From Bacteroidota bacterium (GTDB taxonomy: Bacteria > Bacteroidota > Bacteroidia > Bacteroidales > VadinHA17): a DNA stretch of 6,675 bases. The translations under genes and the position numbers were made by a program. The stretch spans positions 1 to 6,675 of the forward strand of contig JAKLFN010000112.1 of assembly GCA_022711195.1 (NCBI GenBank). The letters are read 5' to 3'. The notes under the pieces were generated by a model that did not search any database, had not been told where the DNA came from, and was given only the letters and a program-made list of their open reading frames with translations. Shown piece after piece: positions 6,136 to 6,675 of the stretch (positions within the stretch are counted from its first letter, which is position 1; each line of letters begins with the position of its first letter).

Positions 6136-6675
6136 TTAGTTTTTCTTAATCAGGATCTTATCAATCCTGTTCCCGTCTATATCCACAACTTCAATACTAT
6201 ATCCCTTATAATCGAATTTATCTCCAATCCTGGGCACTCTTCTGAGCTGTTCGAGCACGAATCCGGCTACTGTTGAATACTCTACATCGTCGAGGTCGGT
6301 GATATGGTTATCAATTATCCCGTCGAGTATTTCCACCGGCGAGTCACCGTTCACAAGATACGATTTATCGTCGCGCACAAAGATGTCGGGTTCATATTGC
6401 TCTCCGTCTTCGGGCATATCGCCTGTAAGGTTCTCGAGAATATCATGGGGTGTTATGATGCCTTCAAGGCTTCCGAATTCATTAACCACAATGCAGAAAT
6501 GAACAGCCTTCTGCTTAAAGAGAGTAAGCACCTTTTGTGCATCAGCGCTTTCCGGGACTATCACCGGATCCGTTATCATTGATGGATCAAATCTTTTTTC
6601 AGTATCCTTTGCCAGGAATTCCTTAACGCTGATGAATCCTTTAAAATCGTCGAGGGCGCCCGATGAGCAGATGAT
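6136..6675 (-). CDS. HlyC/CorC-family CBS-domain transporter-associated protein, N-terminal part outside window
   Basis: The reading frame stays open from its TAA at 6136-6138 to the right edge, giving 179 C-terminal residues. The methionine at 6577-6579 is internal, because conserved CBS sequence continues upstream of it. Residues about 1-30 end a first CBS motif (GFISVKEFL). A second CBS domain follows at about 33-90, with a conserved CIVVNEFGSLEGIIT core and DILENLTGDMPE. The last 85 residues form the CorC_HlyC domain, with YLVNGD, TVAGFVLEQL, VPRIGDKF and DIDGNRIDKI. Full-length members are about 420-450 residues with an N-terminal DUF21 membrane domain, which must lie to the right. The family is linked to Mg2+/Co2+ efflux or resistance, with the CBS pair sensing nucleotide-Mg2+. 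In Bacteroidetes the gliding protein GldE belongs to the same family, and this C-terminus alone cannot separate the two. It is apparently the first visible gene of a minus-strand operon. Confidence 0.93.
   Translation of the reverse strand: MICSSGALDDFKGFISVKEFLAKDTEKRFDPSMITDPVIVPESADAQKVLTLFKQKAVHFCIVVNEFGSLEGIITPHDILENLTGDMPEDGEQYEPDIFVRDDKSYLVNGDSPVEILDGIIDNHITDLDDVEYSTVAGFVLEQLRRVPRIGDKFDYKGYSIEVVDIDGNRIDKILIKKN

Noticed and set aside
1..6675. CRISPR arrays, insertion sequences, tRNA/rRNA genes, riboswitches
   Set aside because: No spaced direct repeats, transposase motifs, terminal inverted repeats or structured RNA consensus were seen, and almost all bases are in conserved coding regions.

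Overview
The window looks like a chromosomal segment of a Bacteroidota (Bacteroidetes) bacterium, probably Bacteroidales-like or a relative. The evidence is a secreted protein with a C-terminal type IX secretion (Por) sorting domain, which is restricted to that phylum. The absence of clear Shine-Dalgarno sequences before most starts, heavy AGG/AGA arginine use, and a leuD / second synthase / leuB gene order that I recall from Bacteroides all agree. The sequence is gene-dense, with six full or partial coding regions besides the left-edge fragment and no gene-free stretch over 100 bases. I see no RNA genes, mobile elements, CRISPR or integration signatures.

Left half, plus strand (1-3003): the distal part of a branched-chain amino-acid operon. 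It holds the 3' two-thirds of leuD (isopropylmalate isomerase small subunit), a 520-residue acyl-CoA:2-oxoacid synthase, and leuB (3-isopropylmalate dehydrogenase). All three overlap end to start (4 and 11 bases), so they are almost certainly one transcript. The synthase resembles the Leptospira-type (R)-citramalate synthase (CimA) more than a leucine-pathway LeuA. If that is right, the operon carries out two parallel chain elongations with shared LeuCD and LeuB: 2-oxoisovalerate to leucine, and pyruvate plus acetyl-CoA through citramalate to 2-oxobutyrate and isoleucine, without threonine deaminase.

Right half, minus strand (6675 down to 3000): read in transcription order, a CorC/HlyC-type CBS-domain membrane protein (C-terminal 179 residues only, running off the right edge); a secreted type IX cargo protein of unknown function with a possible degenerate SGNH-hydrolase-like layout; a PLP-dependent cysteine-synthase-family enzyme with an unusual TGGSTG substrate loop; and a CaCA-family Na+/Ca2+ (or K+) antiporter. 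The first three are separated by 3 and 16 bases and are probably co-transcribed. The antiporter follows after 87 bases, which may hold its own Bacteroidetes-type promoter. The two halves converge, and the leuB and antiporter stop codons interlock in the tetranucleotide CTAA.

Most of the window is ordinary core metabolism. The points most worth a second look are the likely citramalate synthase that automatic annotation would call LeuA, the non-canonical cysteine-synthase homologue, and the secreted GHTSHGSQ protein. I do not see a convincing new multi-gene system.
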